A DNA stretch of 64,000 bases from Plazaster borealis (taxonomy: Eukaryota; Echinodermata; Asteroidea; Forcipulatida; Labidiasteridae), in the NCBI GenBank assembly GCA_021014325.1, contig CM037467.1, positions 6,613,273-6,677,272 on the forward strand. The letters are read 5' to 3'. The notes beneath the pieces are model-generated. The model ran no database searches. It saw only the letters and a list, made by a program, of their open reading frames with translations, and was not told the origin of the DNA. Made by a program: the position numbers and the translations under genes. Below are positions 45,060 through 55,139 of the stretch, piece by piece; position 1 is the first letter of the stretch; each line of letters starts with the position of its first letter.

Positions 45060-45135
45060 TAACCTGCGCCAGGAGTGTCAAGTTGACAGATATGGCGCGT
45101 TACAAATGGCCATTGTTATTATTATTATTATTATT
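45060..45135 (+). mobile_element. SINE-like 3' tail with (ATT)n
   Basis: CGCGTTACAAATGGCCATTG followed by (TTATTA)n is the typical end of a tRNA-derived SINE or its LINE partner. No tRNA-like head is present, so this is a 3' fragment. It lies inside the end of the minisatellite. Confidence 0.5.
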
Positions 45136-45144
45136 TAATGTAGT

Positions 45145-45245
45145 GTGGTGGTGTCACAGTGGTAGTCTTTTTCACGTGGAAGTGTTTCTCTTTCACATGG
45201 AAGTTTTACTCTTTCAGGTGGTAGTGTTTCTCTTTTCATGATGAT
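45145..45245. repeat. 21-bp minisatellite, last block
   Basis: Four or five diverged units (CACGTGGAAGTGTTTCTCTT, CACATGGAAG...), ending the array at about 45245. Confidence 0.85.
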
Positions 45246-46506
45246 CCGATCGTTATGCACACGGAGGAATATTAATGTTTAGCACATGAAATAAGTACAC
45301 TGTCGTATGGTATTGTAAGTAATAGTGTTCGTGATTATTGTGTAGATATCGCCATGTACAGCACATGCCGGTGTGCATAATAACACTGGGACGTATTTCT
45401 GTATTAAAGCTGGTATTCTGTCAGCTTTAACACCATTAATCACTGCTTGACGCATATTACCAGGTAAATGGGAATTCGTCTCAGGAATCTGAATTGACTG
45501 CTTTGGCCGGCTGCGGCTATATCACTACGTCTTCAGTTGAACTATTTCACCACCACTTCCCCGTCAAAATAACACTAATGGAAATAGTCCAGCACAGTTA
45601 CTATATTATTTGGATTTGTATTGTCACAAATATAATTTTCATATTACCAAAAGTCAACAGATACAGGGTCACTGGATGGGATAGCACCAACATTTATTAC
45701 GCATTACCTCTACTACTATTCGGTTAATTACAACAATAAATAAATACAGGTAATAAATAAATATTCTTTCAACATAGGTTAGGCCCCTATTTAAATAAAC
45801 AAAAATCACTTTAAATCATTAAAAGACATTCTGGAGAAGGGGGCAAGGGGTATTGGTCAAACAAAAACCAGAACTGATCCTAAAATTAAATTTTACACTG
45901 CATGTAAAGGGCCTAGATAATTTTGTTTAAACTAAATGTGTTTTACTTTGTCATTTCCAATTCTTATTTTACAACATTTGGTTTGCAATCTATAGTGATC
46001 CAGTCATCTAAGTGAACTGGTTGAAGTATTTTAACTATTTAGTGATTTAAACAAGTAACTTGTGACTCCGACTCGGACCACGTGACTCGGGACTCGGACT
46101 CGGACTCGACTCAAGTGACTTGAGACTTGGACTCGAGACAGGTGACTCGACTACAACTCTGAATTAGAATCCGGAAGATCATTGATGAATTTGAAGAAAA
46201 GTAGAGTTCAATCACTGTCCCTTGTGAAACTTTTGAAAGTAACTGTGCACAAGTTGGAGGCCTCTCCGTTTGCCACAACTCTTTCGGTTCAAAAAGTCTG
46301 AAGCCAATTAAAGAGTACACATGAAGGAAACTGTGTTGCACAGGATTCAAGTGTGAAATAAAAGTACAATGGCTTTTAGCTTTTTTTGCAGCACCTTATT
46401 GTCTGCCTTATATGGAAAAAACAGAAGGAATTAAACTAATTGAAAATGTATGTGGTATGCTATGCTGACTTTGATAGTCAGTCTTAATTATGACACTACT
46501 TGTATG
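45246..46506. other. Downstream (3') flank of the C2orf69 gene
   Basis: No further gene was recognised. A GACTCGGACTCGG repeat lies at 46066-46140. An inverted pair, GTTATGCACACGG at 45252 and CGGTGTGCATAATAAC at 45370, may mark a roughly 130-bp MITE. The minus-strand gene would end in this interval; I did not settle on a poly(A) signal. Confidence 0.45.
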
Positions 46507-47208
46507 TTAAAACACTTTCAAAACACGAAAATGTTGCTCTAACGAAGGTTCCTCATCAGCAAAATGCAAGCATTCTTCAACATCAGCACCTTTTTTTTTG
46601 AGTAAATCTACAAAGATTGCTTCTTCTGCTCCAATATATGATCTCTTTGGATCTTTGACTTGTCTTGGTGTAACATGAACGCAAACCTTTACACCTAAAT
46701 CAGTTAGCTGCTGCAGGGGCTTTTCCTCTGTTATCCACACTTTGGATGTCAGACAATGCCCTCCATCCAACCAGTACAGAGCTCTGGTCATTCTCAGCAT
46801 GTCTGTTATTTCTGAAATTGTTTTAACATGCTCAAGTTCATACACTAGTTGGTTTAGTACCACACATCCTTTGCTAAATCCTACAGCAACAAGGGGAACA
46901 TTTTTGGAAATTGGTAGCACGGTCTGTTTTTGAACATGAAGTTGATTAACATTATCAATTGCAGTAACCATGAGGTTGTGAAAATGCATCAATCCATTGA
47001 CATTATTGAAGCTTACAGGAGCACCAAACATATTACAGTGCAGAAAATTATCATAACAGCTGAAAGTACCCTCATGAATGCGGCTTGGTTTGACTAACCA
47101 CACATAGGAGTCCACAAATTTGTGATGTAAGAGTGCACAGGTGTCCTCATAGCTCCAACATGACCACTTGTAGTTTGCCTCATGTGCAATCATCATTTCG
47201 TAGAAATT
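46507..47208 (-). CDS. C2orf69: C2orf69 homologue, exon 2 (main coding exon)
   Basis: Read from 47208 to the TAA at 46507-46509, 233 codons. The acceptor is ttaacag|AATTTC. The reading frame starts NFYEMMIAHEANYKWSCWS, ahead of the first in-frame Met pair. Matches to human C2orf69 from memory: SYVWLVKPSRIHEGTFSCYD, NFLHCNMFGAP, then VGFSKGCVVLNQLVYEL (GxSxG nucleophile motif of alpha/beta hydrolases), YWLDGGH, HVTPRQVKDPKRSYIGAEE and the ending EPSLEQHFRVLKVF. Known: human C2orf69 is a mitochondria-associated protein whose loss causes a multisystem oxidative-phosphorylation disease; the enzymatic activity is unproven. The human protein's long low-complexity insert between NMFGAP and GFSKG is shorter here. 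Confidence 0.95.
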   Translation of the reverse strand, partial: NFYEMMIAHEANYKWSCWSYEDTCALLHHKFVDSYVWLVKPSRIHEGTFSCYDNFLHCNMFGAPVSFNNVNGLMHFHNLMVTAIDNVNQLHVQKQTVLPISKNVPLVAVGFSKGCVVLNQLVYELEHVKTISEITDMLRMTRALYWLDGGHCLTSKVWITEEKPLQQLTDLGVKVCVHVTPRQVKDPKRSYIGAEEAIFVDLLKKKGADVEECLHFADEEPSLEQHFRVLKVF

Positions 47209-47329
47209 CTGTTAATACAAAATCAGTTTAGAACATTCAATAGTGTTATGAATATTTAGTCATACTGCATTTCTGACAAACAAACAAATGATTAGATGAT
47301 TCTTATTGAAGACAGACCTAACATTTCTT

Positions 47330-47575
47330 TTCAATTTTGGGTTGAAAAAGACAAGTTAACTAGAGTGGATTTGAACCTTTGACCTCCGAATTAATGTGCC
47401 GGTGCTCTACCAACTGAACAAGCCCTAATGTTGGCAGTCTCCCTATTTTTTCAATATCTTTGTTTGGGGGTGCCAGTCAAAAGCCATTTACCCTGAAACT
47501 GCTGTATAACCAGGGATGTTTATGATACAATCTGGGAAGAGGCAGGTGAACAAGGTGAACAAGAGATACACACCT
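47330..47575 (-). mobile_element. tRNA-derived SINE family A, second copy
   Basis: TTTTGGGTTGAAAAAGACAA, then TTAACTAGAGTGGATTTGAAC, GTGCCGGTGCTCTACCAACT and GGCAGTCTCCCTATTTTTTC align with 22120-22260, and GGGTGCCAGTCAAAAGCC and CTGCTGTATAACCAGGGAT align with 22255-22310. It is more diverged than the first copy; box B reads GGTTCAAATCC on the minus strand. Confidence 0.8.
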
Positions 47576-47774
47576 TAAAATCGCTTTGTTAACAGGCCTG
47601 ATCTAAGACACGTCAACTGATTGTTTCGTGGCTCGTACAACAGATGATCATATTCCCTGATATATGCCACGCAATTTTTTTCGTCAGACTTCAGACAAGA
47701 ATTTTAAAAACTAATTGTTTCTCCTACTTACCATGAATCCAGCAGGTCGGATTCAAAACTTTGTATACAATTGA

Positions 47775-48240
47775 GAACTGGTTATAAAAGATCAGTGGGT
47801 TTTAAAGACTGAACAGGGCTACCTTTTGGAGCTAGGACACTCTTCAAAGATCCAATCCCAGACACAGGTGCTCAAAGCGAGGCACAAGATCTCATACTCA
47901 CTTCGGAAATCAAGAAACTCGTAGACAAGGGAGCAGTAAGGCAAGAGAAACAAGTGAGAAACCAGTTCATTTCTTCAGTTGTCTTGGTACACAAACAGAT
48001 GGAGATTTACAACCAGTAATCAACCTACTGTTTGAACAATACAACCATTTCAAGATGGACAAGAGCTGCTTCTGCAGAACGATTTCATGACATCAATAGA
48101 TCTGACTTGTCTGAAGGATACTTACTTTTCAGTTCCAATTTATGTCACAGACTTGATAAAATGACATTTTACACCATTTTAACGTGAGGTTACAGACTTG
48201 TAATTTTTCCCAAACTTTCATGAGGACTCTATCTACACGT
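47775..48240 (+). pseudogene. DIRS-like retrotransposon reverse transcriptase fragment
   Basis: Plus-strand text in shifting frames: KTEQGYLLEL, TLFKDPIPDTGAQSEAQDLI, LTSEIKKLVDKGAVRQEKQV, RNQFISSVVLVHKQDGDLQP (the last part across a frame break), VINLLFEQYNHFKMDKS, then TSIDLTCLKDTYFSVPI. This is the RT order of DIRS-type elements: 'I..LL.KGAI......QF.S..F.V.KKDG..RPV.NL..LN....HFKME ... IDLKDAYF.VPI'. Frameshifts and stops near 48000-48240 and loss of the YxDD region show it is dead. No tyrosine recombinase was seen nearby. Confidence 0.75.
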
Positions 48241-48479
48241 TTTGAAAAAAGAGTGCATCACTAAGCTGGACTTTAAAGTCCAACTTAGGGCTGCATTAGA
48301 CAGCATGATTGAAGTGTTGTGATTAATTATCTTGATATTCTAGTTTTGCTTTGTCTTGCCCTTTGCAATCGCCACATTTTTTTCCTGCCTTGTCTTATTT
48401 TTTATTGAATGGTCAAGCACTAATCACAGGCTGTAACTGGCGGTTTTGTGCGTGTACAATGAGAGAACAAAGAGAAGTC

Positions 48480-49030
48480 CTCGATTAACGGGACTTATAA
48501 TCATGTGTGTGTGTGTGGGTAGGTATACACATTCAAACCGGGGACCTACATGTAAAACAAAAGAGGACAATAGGGTCCCCGGTTGGGGAAAGGTCCCCAG
48601 TTTGAGAGCGTGTGAAACAACCAATGGGAGCTGTTGCCAAAAAGTTAGAGTTTAAACAAAAGAGGAACAATAGGGGGTCCCCGATTGCAGGTGTTTACAC
48701 ACATGTGTGTGTGTACCCTGGACCTATAACAAAAGGGATAATAGGTCCACGGTTGCTATCACAAACACAAACATTGTGGTCCGTACGGTTGCTATCACAA
48801 AGAATTGAACATAGGAGGGTCCACGATTAGTGTTTACACACATGTGTGTGTGTGTGGGTAGGTATCCACATTCAAACCGTGGACCTATAACAAAAGGGAC
48901 AATAGGTCCACAGTTGCTATCACAAAGGAAAACATTGTGGTCCATGGTTGCTATCACAAAGAGTTGAACAAAGGAGGGTCCACGATCGCCGGTGTTTACA
49001 CACGTGGGTGTGTGTGTGCAGTCATTGTCC
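48480..49030. repeat. Tandem repeat of about 150 bp with TG-rich cores, three to four units
   Basis: Recurring blocks are GTTTACACACATGTGTGTGT, GGACCTATAACAAAAGGGA, AATAGGTCCACGGTTGCTAT and CACAAAGAATTGAACATAGG with GGGTCCACGAT. They occur at about 48495, 48693, 48831 and 48990. Several small frames on both strands here are repeat-derived. Confidence 0.8.
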
Positions 49031-49953
49031 GAGCAATTACTCAAGGACTCGGCCTATCAACTCCAAACTTGATGAATGGATTGGTCTTGGGATCCCCTAG
49101 AAGCTATTGATTTTAAATTCCAAGGTAAAAAAAAAATCCAAAAGAAATGTTGTCCAAGCGATATAAAGAATGAGATTAATCTCAGAGGGCATTTTTGATT
49201 GTCAACACACCATTCTTGTTTATTTCAACTTCCAGTTTTGACCAGACCAGAATAATATTCTTGACAAAAACAAAGGTGGTTTCGGCGGATGGCTGAAACC
49301 CCCTTCCCCCAAAAAAACAAAGGAAAAGAAACCCCCCCCAGCCTAGAGAGGTTTTTTTTCCAAAAGCCATAAGTGCATGAACCAATGACCTACATGTGTT
49401 GAGCTGGTGAATACTCATTTCATTTTCAATAGGGCCTATTGATCCTTCCTAATAAAAGTTTGTATACCAATGATATAGGACATTCCAGTAACCAAATTAA
49501 TCATTCTAAACCCTTTATTGAATCCAAATGGACACAGTTTGTATATTTAGGGCCTACTGTATGTCACAGAGACTGAAGCGTGTAAACAGAGTACACGTTA
49601 GAAGAATTTTGAGAAAGGATGATCTAAAATATAAATATTTGCCTTAAATTTTAGTGGGTGATATATACCTTGACATAGTATACGTGCTACGACTCCCAAG
49701 GTGACCCCTAGGGGGAAAAAAACGTTCCAGGGTTTACCAAGCGTGTTGTAGTTTCAATCAATACGTAGCACAGGTAAAAACAGTTGGTTTTATAACACCC
49801 CATACATAGATTCTGCCTAGATGTAACGATACCAAGAAGCTGCCATTGCTACGGGTATAGTACATTGGTTGCTATGAGTATAGTGCAAAGCGGGGCTTTC
49901 AAGTAGAAAATAACATGTTTAAAGCTCTGTTTAAAACTGCAGATAAATTTTAC

Positions 49954-50121
49954 CTGTATATCACCTGGAAAGAACACCACATGCCTTTTTTGTTTGTCTT
50001 GCTGTTCCGAGGATGAAGCTGACTGCATTGTTGAGAATAAGACATCATTCTGACGTTTGCCATGCCCGCAAACATTTTCAAGCAGAAAGAAATTGATGCC
50101 TTCAATTTCTTTTCTTGCCAT
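49954..50121 (-). CDS. C2orf69: C2orf69 homologue, exon 1
   Basis: This exon is 56 codons from the ATG at 50121 to the donor CAG|GTAAAA. It encodes MARKEIEGINFFLLENVCGH, a hydrophilic stretch, and KRHVVFFPGDIQ. HVVFFPGDIQ aligns with human HHVLYFPGDVQ, the first conserved block of the family. It joins in phase 0 to NFYEMMIAHEANY in exon 2, giving a 289-residue protein. The N-terminus is much shorter than in human C2orf69 (385 aa), and I see no clear mitochondrial presequence, though Lys/Arg residues at 3-4 are present. The start is the only in-frame Met before the conserved block; an upstream non-coding exon is possible. Confidence 0.9.
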
Positions 50122-50350
50122 TTATAACATGTCCTCAAGGAGTACCAACTAGCAGACAAAAGAAAAACATTGAAATGTTGAACTTCAAACAAACAAACCA
50201 GACTTAACATTGGATGACAATTTGCAATATAAACATTTCTCACACATAACTGTCACATAATGAACCTGCAGACTCTCCGCTTCCAACATTAGCTATATAA
50301 AAAAAAGAAAAACAACTCATGTAATTTTGTTCGCATATATATGCCATAAG

Positions 50351-50612
50351 CCATTTTGAGATATGGCGGACACATAGCCCACCTTGTTGAGCTGTAATGG
50401 CTCTCTTTTAACATCGGTCTCATAACACTCACCATTTGTTATGTGAGACCGACGTTAAAAGAGAGCCATTACAGTTCAACAAGGTGGGCTAGCGGACACA
50501 ATACTATGACACTATAGGTTTGGGTAAATTTTGTCTGTATACACCCAAACCAAACAGTGAACTCCTATTATACTACAGTGTCCACCATATCTCAAAAAGG
50601 CTAATTGTTAGT
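50351..50612. mobile_element. Outer MITE with GCCATTTTGAGATATGG ends, split by a second insertion
   Basis: The left end is GCCATTTTGAGATATGGCGG then ACAC. The right end is GTGTCCACCATATCTCAAAA then AGGC, the near reverse complement. Inside the right half, TAGGTTTGGGTAAATTTTG and ACACCCAAACC are also inverted. The inner 117-bp insertion at 50375-50491 separates the left end from the body. Confidence 0.75.
50375..50491. mobile_element. 117-bp near-perfect hairpin MITE with 9-bp target duplication
   Basis: It begins TAGCCCACCTTGTTGAGCTG and ends CAGTTCAACAAGGTGGGCTA; arms of about 54 bp are nearly identical around a CTCACCATT-like loop. GCGGACACA flanks it on both sides (50366-50374 and 50492-50500). 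A 9-bp duplication is what I know for Mutator-like elements; no other Mutator feature is visible in so short an element. Confidence 0.92.
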
Positions 50613-51457
50613 AGGCCTATGCTATCGCAAGCTATAGAGAAGCTTACCCAGTCCCAGGACATTGTGATGCATACAATTACATTCAATTTCAAGGGCTAGG
50701 CTAGGCTAGGACCTACATACAATTGTAAGACAGAACCCAAATCTCGAACCATGGTGCTACTGCTAGTGCTAACAAAAATTAATATTATGTATACCTAATG
50801 TATGTTGGTGTTACTTTAGTGCATTGTATAAAGGACTGACCCCTTTAAAAAATTCCCACTTTTTACTAGATAAAGTCTAGGGACTCCGTTTGTATCATTA
50901 TTGTAACACATTAAGAACTCGATGTAACTATTTAACAGACGTGAAACATTGTGAAGTGATTCAAATAAAACACTAATGGCCTACCATGAGAAAGCTCTTC
51001 TTACTAAGATTAAGAAACAACTGCTAAGAAATACCACGGAGGTCGTTTTGAGTACAATTGGAACTTGTCTGTATGGACGACCAGACTTCGGTAAATAATA
51101 TAGCGCCCTCTTGCATTCACGTCATTATGTCGGGGAATCCCCCGAAGTTGTACAAGTTTGTTGATAATAAAGTGCGCCGGTTGGCATGGCCAGCCGAATG
51201 TTAGCAAAACAATCAATCGTGTTAAAAGACAATTGTGACCAAATTCAACATTTTCTGTAAAGATTCATGAGCTGAAATACCTCCCATGATTGGTTGATTT
51301 GTTTCCAACGAATTCAACATTATTTTTAAATATTTGTGCGACATTGCTGCAAACTATGGCTATCTTTTTTTGCTTTGCATTTATGGCTTTCCATATTTTT
51401 CCACCCTCGGTTGGCAAAAACTTGGGCTGTGAAGTGCAAAGGAAGGTCTATTCTTAC
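50613..51457. other. Upstream (5') flank of the C2orf69 gene
   Basis: AT-rich sequence with no recognised gene. It would be the upstream region of the minus-strand C2orf69 gene; no core promoter element was convincing. A small TAGGCTAGGCTAGG repeat is near 50697. Confidence 0.4.
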
Positions 51458-51812
51458 AGGCATTGTACACGTTTGGTATTACTCAAAGCATAAAAACTGT
51501 CTTGGTAACGAGCAACAGAGAGCTGTTGATAGTATAAAGTATTGTGAGAAACGACTCCCTCTGAAGTAACGTAGTTTTTGAGAAAGAGGTAATTTCTCTC
51601 TAAAATAATAAAAACTTCTTGCAAGAAGTTTTTATTCCTATCTGAAAGCACACAAATTTGTACAACAAGGGTGTATTTTCTTTCATCATTTTCTTGCAAC
51701 TTCGATGACCAATTGAGCCCAAATTTTCACAGGCTTGTTATTTTATGCATATGTTGGGATACACCAAATGAGAACACTGGTCTTTGACAATTACCAAACG
51801 TGTACGATGCCT
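51458..51812 (+). mobile_element. 355-bp MITE with AGGCATTGTACACGTTTGGTA ends
   Basis: The left end is AGGCATTGTACACGTTTGGT; the right end is ATTACCAAACGTGTACGATG then CCT, its inverse with one mismatch. The body carries CTTGGTAACGAGCAACAGAG, GAGAAACGACTCCCTCTGAA, CTTCTTGCAAGAAG (a small hairpin) and TTGACAATTACCAAA. From memory, this family (AAAGGCA.TGGACAC...ATTGGTAATTACTC) is very frequent in sea-star sequences. Related fragments are at 33863-34079 and 19296-19475. Confidence 0.85.
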
Positions 51813-51814
51813 TT

Positions 51815-52891
51815 AAAGCCCTTTTCACACGGATCCCCTAGTCTTGGTTTTTGCGCGTACACACACAACCACCCTGTACACGTTTGTAATTAATAAACAT
51901 AGAGGGCGCTGTGACAAGTGCTATTTTCACCACCGACAACCTGGGCGCATCACTCTAAATAATCTCCCAAAGGAACCAATGCTAAATGATAATTATTCAA
52001 AAATACTCAAAAAATCGTGCAAGTCCTCTCAGCCTCTTGAAAATTAATCAGACATATTTCCGGACAACTAAACTTCAGAATTCTTTTCAATTTTTGGCAG
52101 GTCAACCGTTTGGAATTTTTGCTTACTACCCTAGAAGAAAAAAACACGAATTTTTTGGTTTTTCCAAAACCGACTTGCTGCCAGTTTTCGTGAAGCACTT
52201 CTCCACTTCCCCGGTCAAATAAGGCCAACTTTAACGCCTAAGTCTCCTCGAAAGTTGAAGCACAGAACCCCCAAAATGTGATAGATTCTTATATTTACAC
52301 AATCTATTTATTGCATGACCCCCAAAACGTTATAATTAAAAATAAGTTGTGGTTTACAAATTATGATAAGTAGCTTGGCGCATGAATTCTGGCTTATTTA
52401 GTGTGGCGCACCCACCGGATCCGATCCAAAATTACAAAAAGCGCCCTCTATGTTTATTCATAAAACGTGTGCAGTGTACGGTGCCAGTCACTGTAAATAC
52501 ACGTTGGTTGTGTGAACGCCCAAACACAAGGGTCTTGGAACCAAGACAAAACGATCCCCCAGAAAACCTAGATTCCTGGCGGGTGAGTTCAAATGTTAGC
52601 GTGACGCACTTTTAACAACCGGAATGCAGTCCACCAGTTGCCTACGTGGTAAGACCGCTTTCGCAAGGAAAGCCCGACGGATCGTTTCACACGAGGGAGT
52701 GGACAATTGTTCCTTAGGAAAAATTCCGCTAGCGTAACTTTTTTGTCGTAGGTCGGTACCTACTGTACAAAATTTCGCAATGTTTGAGAAAATTACGCAA
52801 GGAATGTAGAACATGTAAAAGGTGCTGTCGCAAACATTGTGAAAAATTCGTCAGGAATGTTTGTTTTCTTCCGTCGTGTGAAAAGGGCTTT
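51815..52891. mobile_element. 1.08-kb DNA transposon with AAAGCCCTTTTCACACG ends
   Basis: The left end is AAAGCCCTTTTCACACGG at 51815, and the right end CGTGTGAAAAGGGCTTT ends at 52891. It directly adjoins the preceding MITE; a target duplication is not clear because of that junction (TTTAA left, TTGAC right). Interior: no transposase recognised. The repeat words TATGTTTATTCATAAAACGTGT and ACAAACGTGTAC-like pieces occur inverted near 51880 and 52450, in part. Confidence 0.75.
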
Positions 52892-53034
52892 TGACGTGAC
52901 GTGTTGCTAAGGTGGTCAGAGTGAAATTTAAAGTTTTTCGTAGCCTCATAGGCAGTGGCGTCGTGTAACTAGGGTAACAATTTAGGGGGCACAAGGGGCG
53001 CACCATTTTTTCAAACTTTCGGTTTGCCTTGTTC

Positions 53035-54493
53035 CAGGCGCGGTTCTACGGGGTGGGGGGGGGGCAACTTTTGTCTTGCCACCCCCAAACAAAAATGCAA
53101 GGGGAAAAAAGAAAAAGAAGAAGAAGACACATGCTGGAAAATACCGGATCTTCATTACAAATTCAAATGGATGGATTTGCACGGTCTTGTCACATTATAG
53201 TCTTGGCCCAGGCTACATAGGCCTACGGTTAAATTTAGATAAAGACCCATTTAATATTATTTCCACGTTGGACCTTGACCATGGCCAAAGCATCCAGGGT
53301 AAAAAATTCTACGATTTCAACCATCGAGAAGTTATAGATGTAACGAGATGAACATTTCCAAAACATTTCCAAAACCGCATGTCGAGATGCAATATGAAAC
53401 TACAAGACCAAGAACAAGGGCCCCACTATACGCCGCCTGGAAGACTTCTTGATCACAGAATCTGTGGGGATGGCACAAGAAACTGGTGCTGGAAAGAATT
53501 ATCCACCAATCCACCGTGTTGTGGTATGTATGAAAACATTGATAAGATGATGTCAGAAATGCACCGGCATTTTGTTCAGAACAATGATGTTCTCCAGGCC
53601 TGCATTGCATGTGAACCAGCTAATCAAGAATCAGATCGCTTTCTCTGAGTTGCTGACATGGCACCATGGTTGCAAAGTTTTCCCAATAACCTGGAGCATG
53701 AGGTAGCTGTGGCACATCAAATGTTTTTAACAGATGCACAGGGTTTGACGGAGGAAACCATGGAACGGTTGTTTTAATTTAAATTAGCATTCCCTGACCT
53801 CCTCAGCTACAGCTTCTTCCAACTGGTCTGCACGATCCATGTTACTTCAGCAAATAAACGGAGAGAAGTTTTTCAACGATGAAAAGAGTAATTACATATT
53901 TACGCGCTACCATGAGCAACAGCCGACTGACACAAATGTGGCCTCCGTGATCCCGACAAAGTTGTCGATGAGTTTGCCCGAAAAGGACGCCGCGTTTTCA
54001 TTAATGAAGTAAACATGAACTGTTTCAGACAATGTAATTCTATGCCTATAGCCCATAACATTCTCAATCAAAGTCACTATAATAGTTACACCATTGCAAG
54101 TTTTTGTTCTGTTCACCGTTTTGGAGTCAAAATGCGCACGCAACTGCATCATGTAGGCCTATTGACCTTTATCACACTGCCGCCATCTTGGTCATGTTCC
54201 CTGTATCCAATAATAGTAATGAATGCTAATATTCATTGTACAAAAAGGAACCAGACTACTTTTCCATTCCAGCCTAAGTTTGTTTACATTGGTTTGAATG
54301 GGAGAAAATCAAGATGGCCGCACCGTGATAAAGGTCAATTGTATGATTATTATTATTAAGCGCCAAATACAATGAACAATGCGATGTATATATAGATAGG
54401 TTGCTTTTCGACTCCCAAAAGCGAAAGTTAGAGGGTGATGTCACGTGCGAAAGGTCTAGCCCCCCAAAAATATTGGCTCTAGAACCGCGCCTG
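53035..54493. mobile_element. hAT element nested inside the outer hAT
   Basis: CAGGCGCGGTTCTACGGGG at 53035 and CTCTAGAACCGCGCCTG ending at 54493 are inverted ends. Flanks are CCTTGTTC (53027-53034) and CCTTTTTC (54494-54501), an 8-bp duplication with one change. It carries a decayed transposase (53379-54000). The CCGCCATCTTGGTCATG.. / ATCAAGATGGCCGC pair at 54180 and 54308 marks another possible small inverted insert of about 160 bp, flanked by TTGACCTTTATCAC and GTGATAAAGGTCAA. Confidence 0.88.
53379..54000 (+). pseudogene. hAT transposase, decayed C-terminal half
   Basis: Plus-strand text: 53379-53646 is open (MSRCNMKLQDQEQGPHYTPP...), including MYENIDKMMSEMHRHFVQNN and DVLQACIACEPANQES. 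After the stop at 53646, VADMAPWLQSFPNNLEHEVA and VAHQMFLTDAQGLTEETMER continue, then KLAFPDLLSYSFFQLVCTIH, VTSANKRREVFQR and (next frame) LPEKDAAF. The order 'E...RF...N...L......P..P.F......FL.....L..EV..A...L ... FP.L.......L..PVTSA..ER.FS.L...K...R..M...RL' is the hAT C-terminal dimerisation region. Three or more stops and shifts. The RNase H catalytic core is not recognisable. Confidence 0.65.
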
Positions 54494-55139
54494 CCTTTTT
54501 CTTAAACAAACCCCTTTTCAGCGCCTTCTTTATGTAATTTGTTATTTTTTTTTATAAGATAATCTGGCGTGAGTAATTACATTTTCTGTGTGTAAATGGA
54601 AAAATAGTTTGAAACATCGAAATTATCACATTATAGCGTATAATATGTAACATCATTTACTCTGGAAATATCCAACCCCCAAAGTCCAGATTTCAAACGG
54701 AGGGGGGGGGGCACCCGGGGACACGGACATCAATATTTGGGGGCACGGACATCAATGGGGGGCACGTGACCCCCCCCCCCCACCTTAGTTACGCCACTGC
54801 TCATAGGACAAGTCCAAATTTGCTGATGGCCAAGAAGCACAAGCCCGTCTAAGGCCCCTGGTGCGAAGGCGTGAAGCCCTTGGCGGGAGTTGAGGGGGCG
54901 GATCCCCCTGAAGCTTTTGGTTTTAGCTTGTCTGAATGGCCTAGAAAAGCTCTCCTTGCTATAAATATTTACATAACTTTGTTTCAAAACTTAGACTTGG
55001 TTCACTTCCCGGAAGCTGTTGGATTTTGGCATATTGTAAGACCAGGGAGGACTCTCCATCTATATTAAATATGCCGAAATTATACCAGTTTTTATATCAT
55101 AATGTACACTTTCAAAGAACTCTTGAAACTCAAAAAAAT

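Larger units (their letters stand above)
47209..49953. other. C2orf69 intron
   Basis: The single intron (about 2.75 kb, donor CAG|GTAAAA, acceptor TTAACAG) separates the two coding exons. It holds a SINE A copy, a DIRS-like RT fragment and a GTGT-rich tandem repeat, each listed separately. The remaining stretch 49040-49950 shows only homopolymers and a small inverted pair (TACGTGCTACGACT at 49681, CAATACGTAGCAC near 49758). Confidence 0.85.
52953..54799. mobile_element. hAT element, outer (CAGTGGCG ends, CTCATAGG duplication)
   Basis: CAGTGGCGTCGTGTAACTAG at 52953 pairs with CTTAGTTACGCCACTG ending at 54799. Both ends are flanked by the same 8 bases, CTCATAGG (52945-52952 and 54800-54807). 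The 8-bp duplication and CAGTG-type terminus fit the hAT superfamily. Most of the interior (53035-54493) is a second, nested element. A partial inverted relative is at 20655-20865. Confidence 0.93.

Noticed and set aside
31465..45245. CRISPR array
   Set aside because: Units are contiguous without unique spacers, the host is a eukaryote, and there are no cas-like genes.
46742..46933. Plus-strand frame inside the C2orf69 exon
   Set aside because: Antisense shadow of a well-conserved coding exon.
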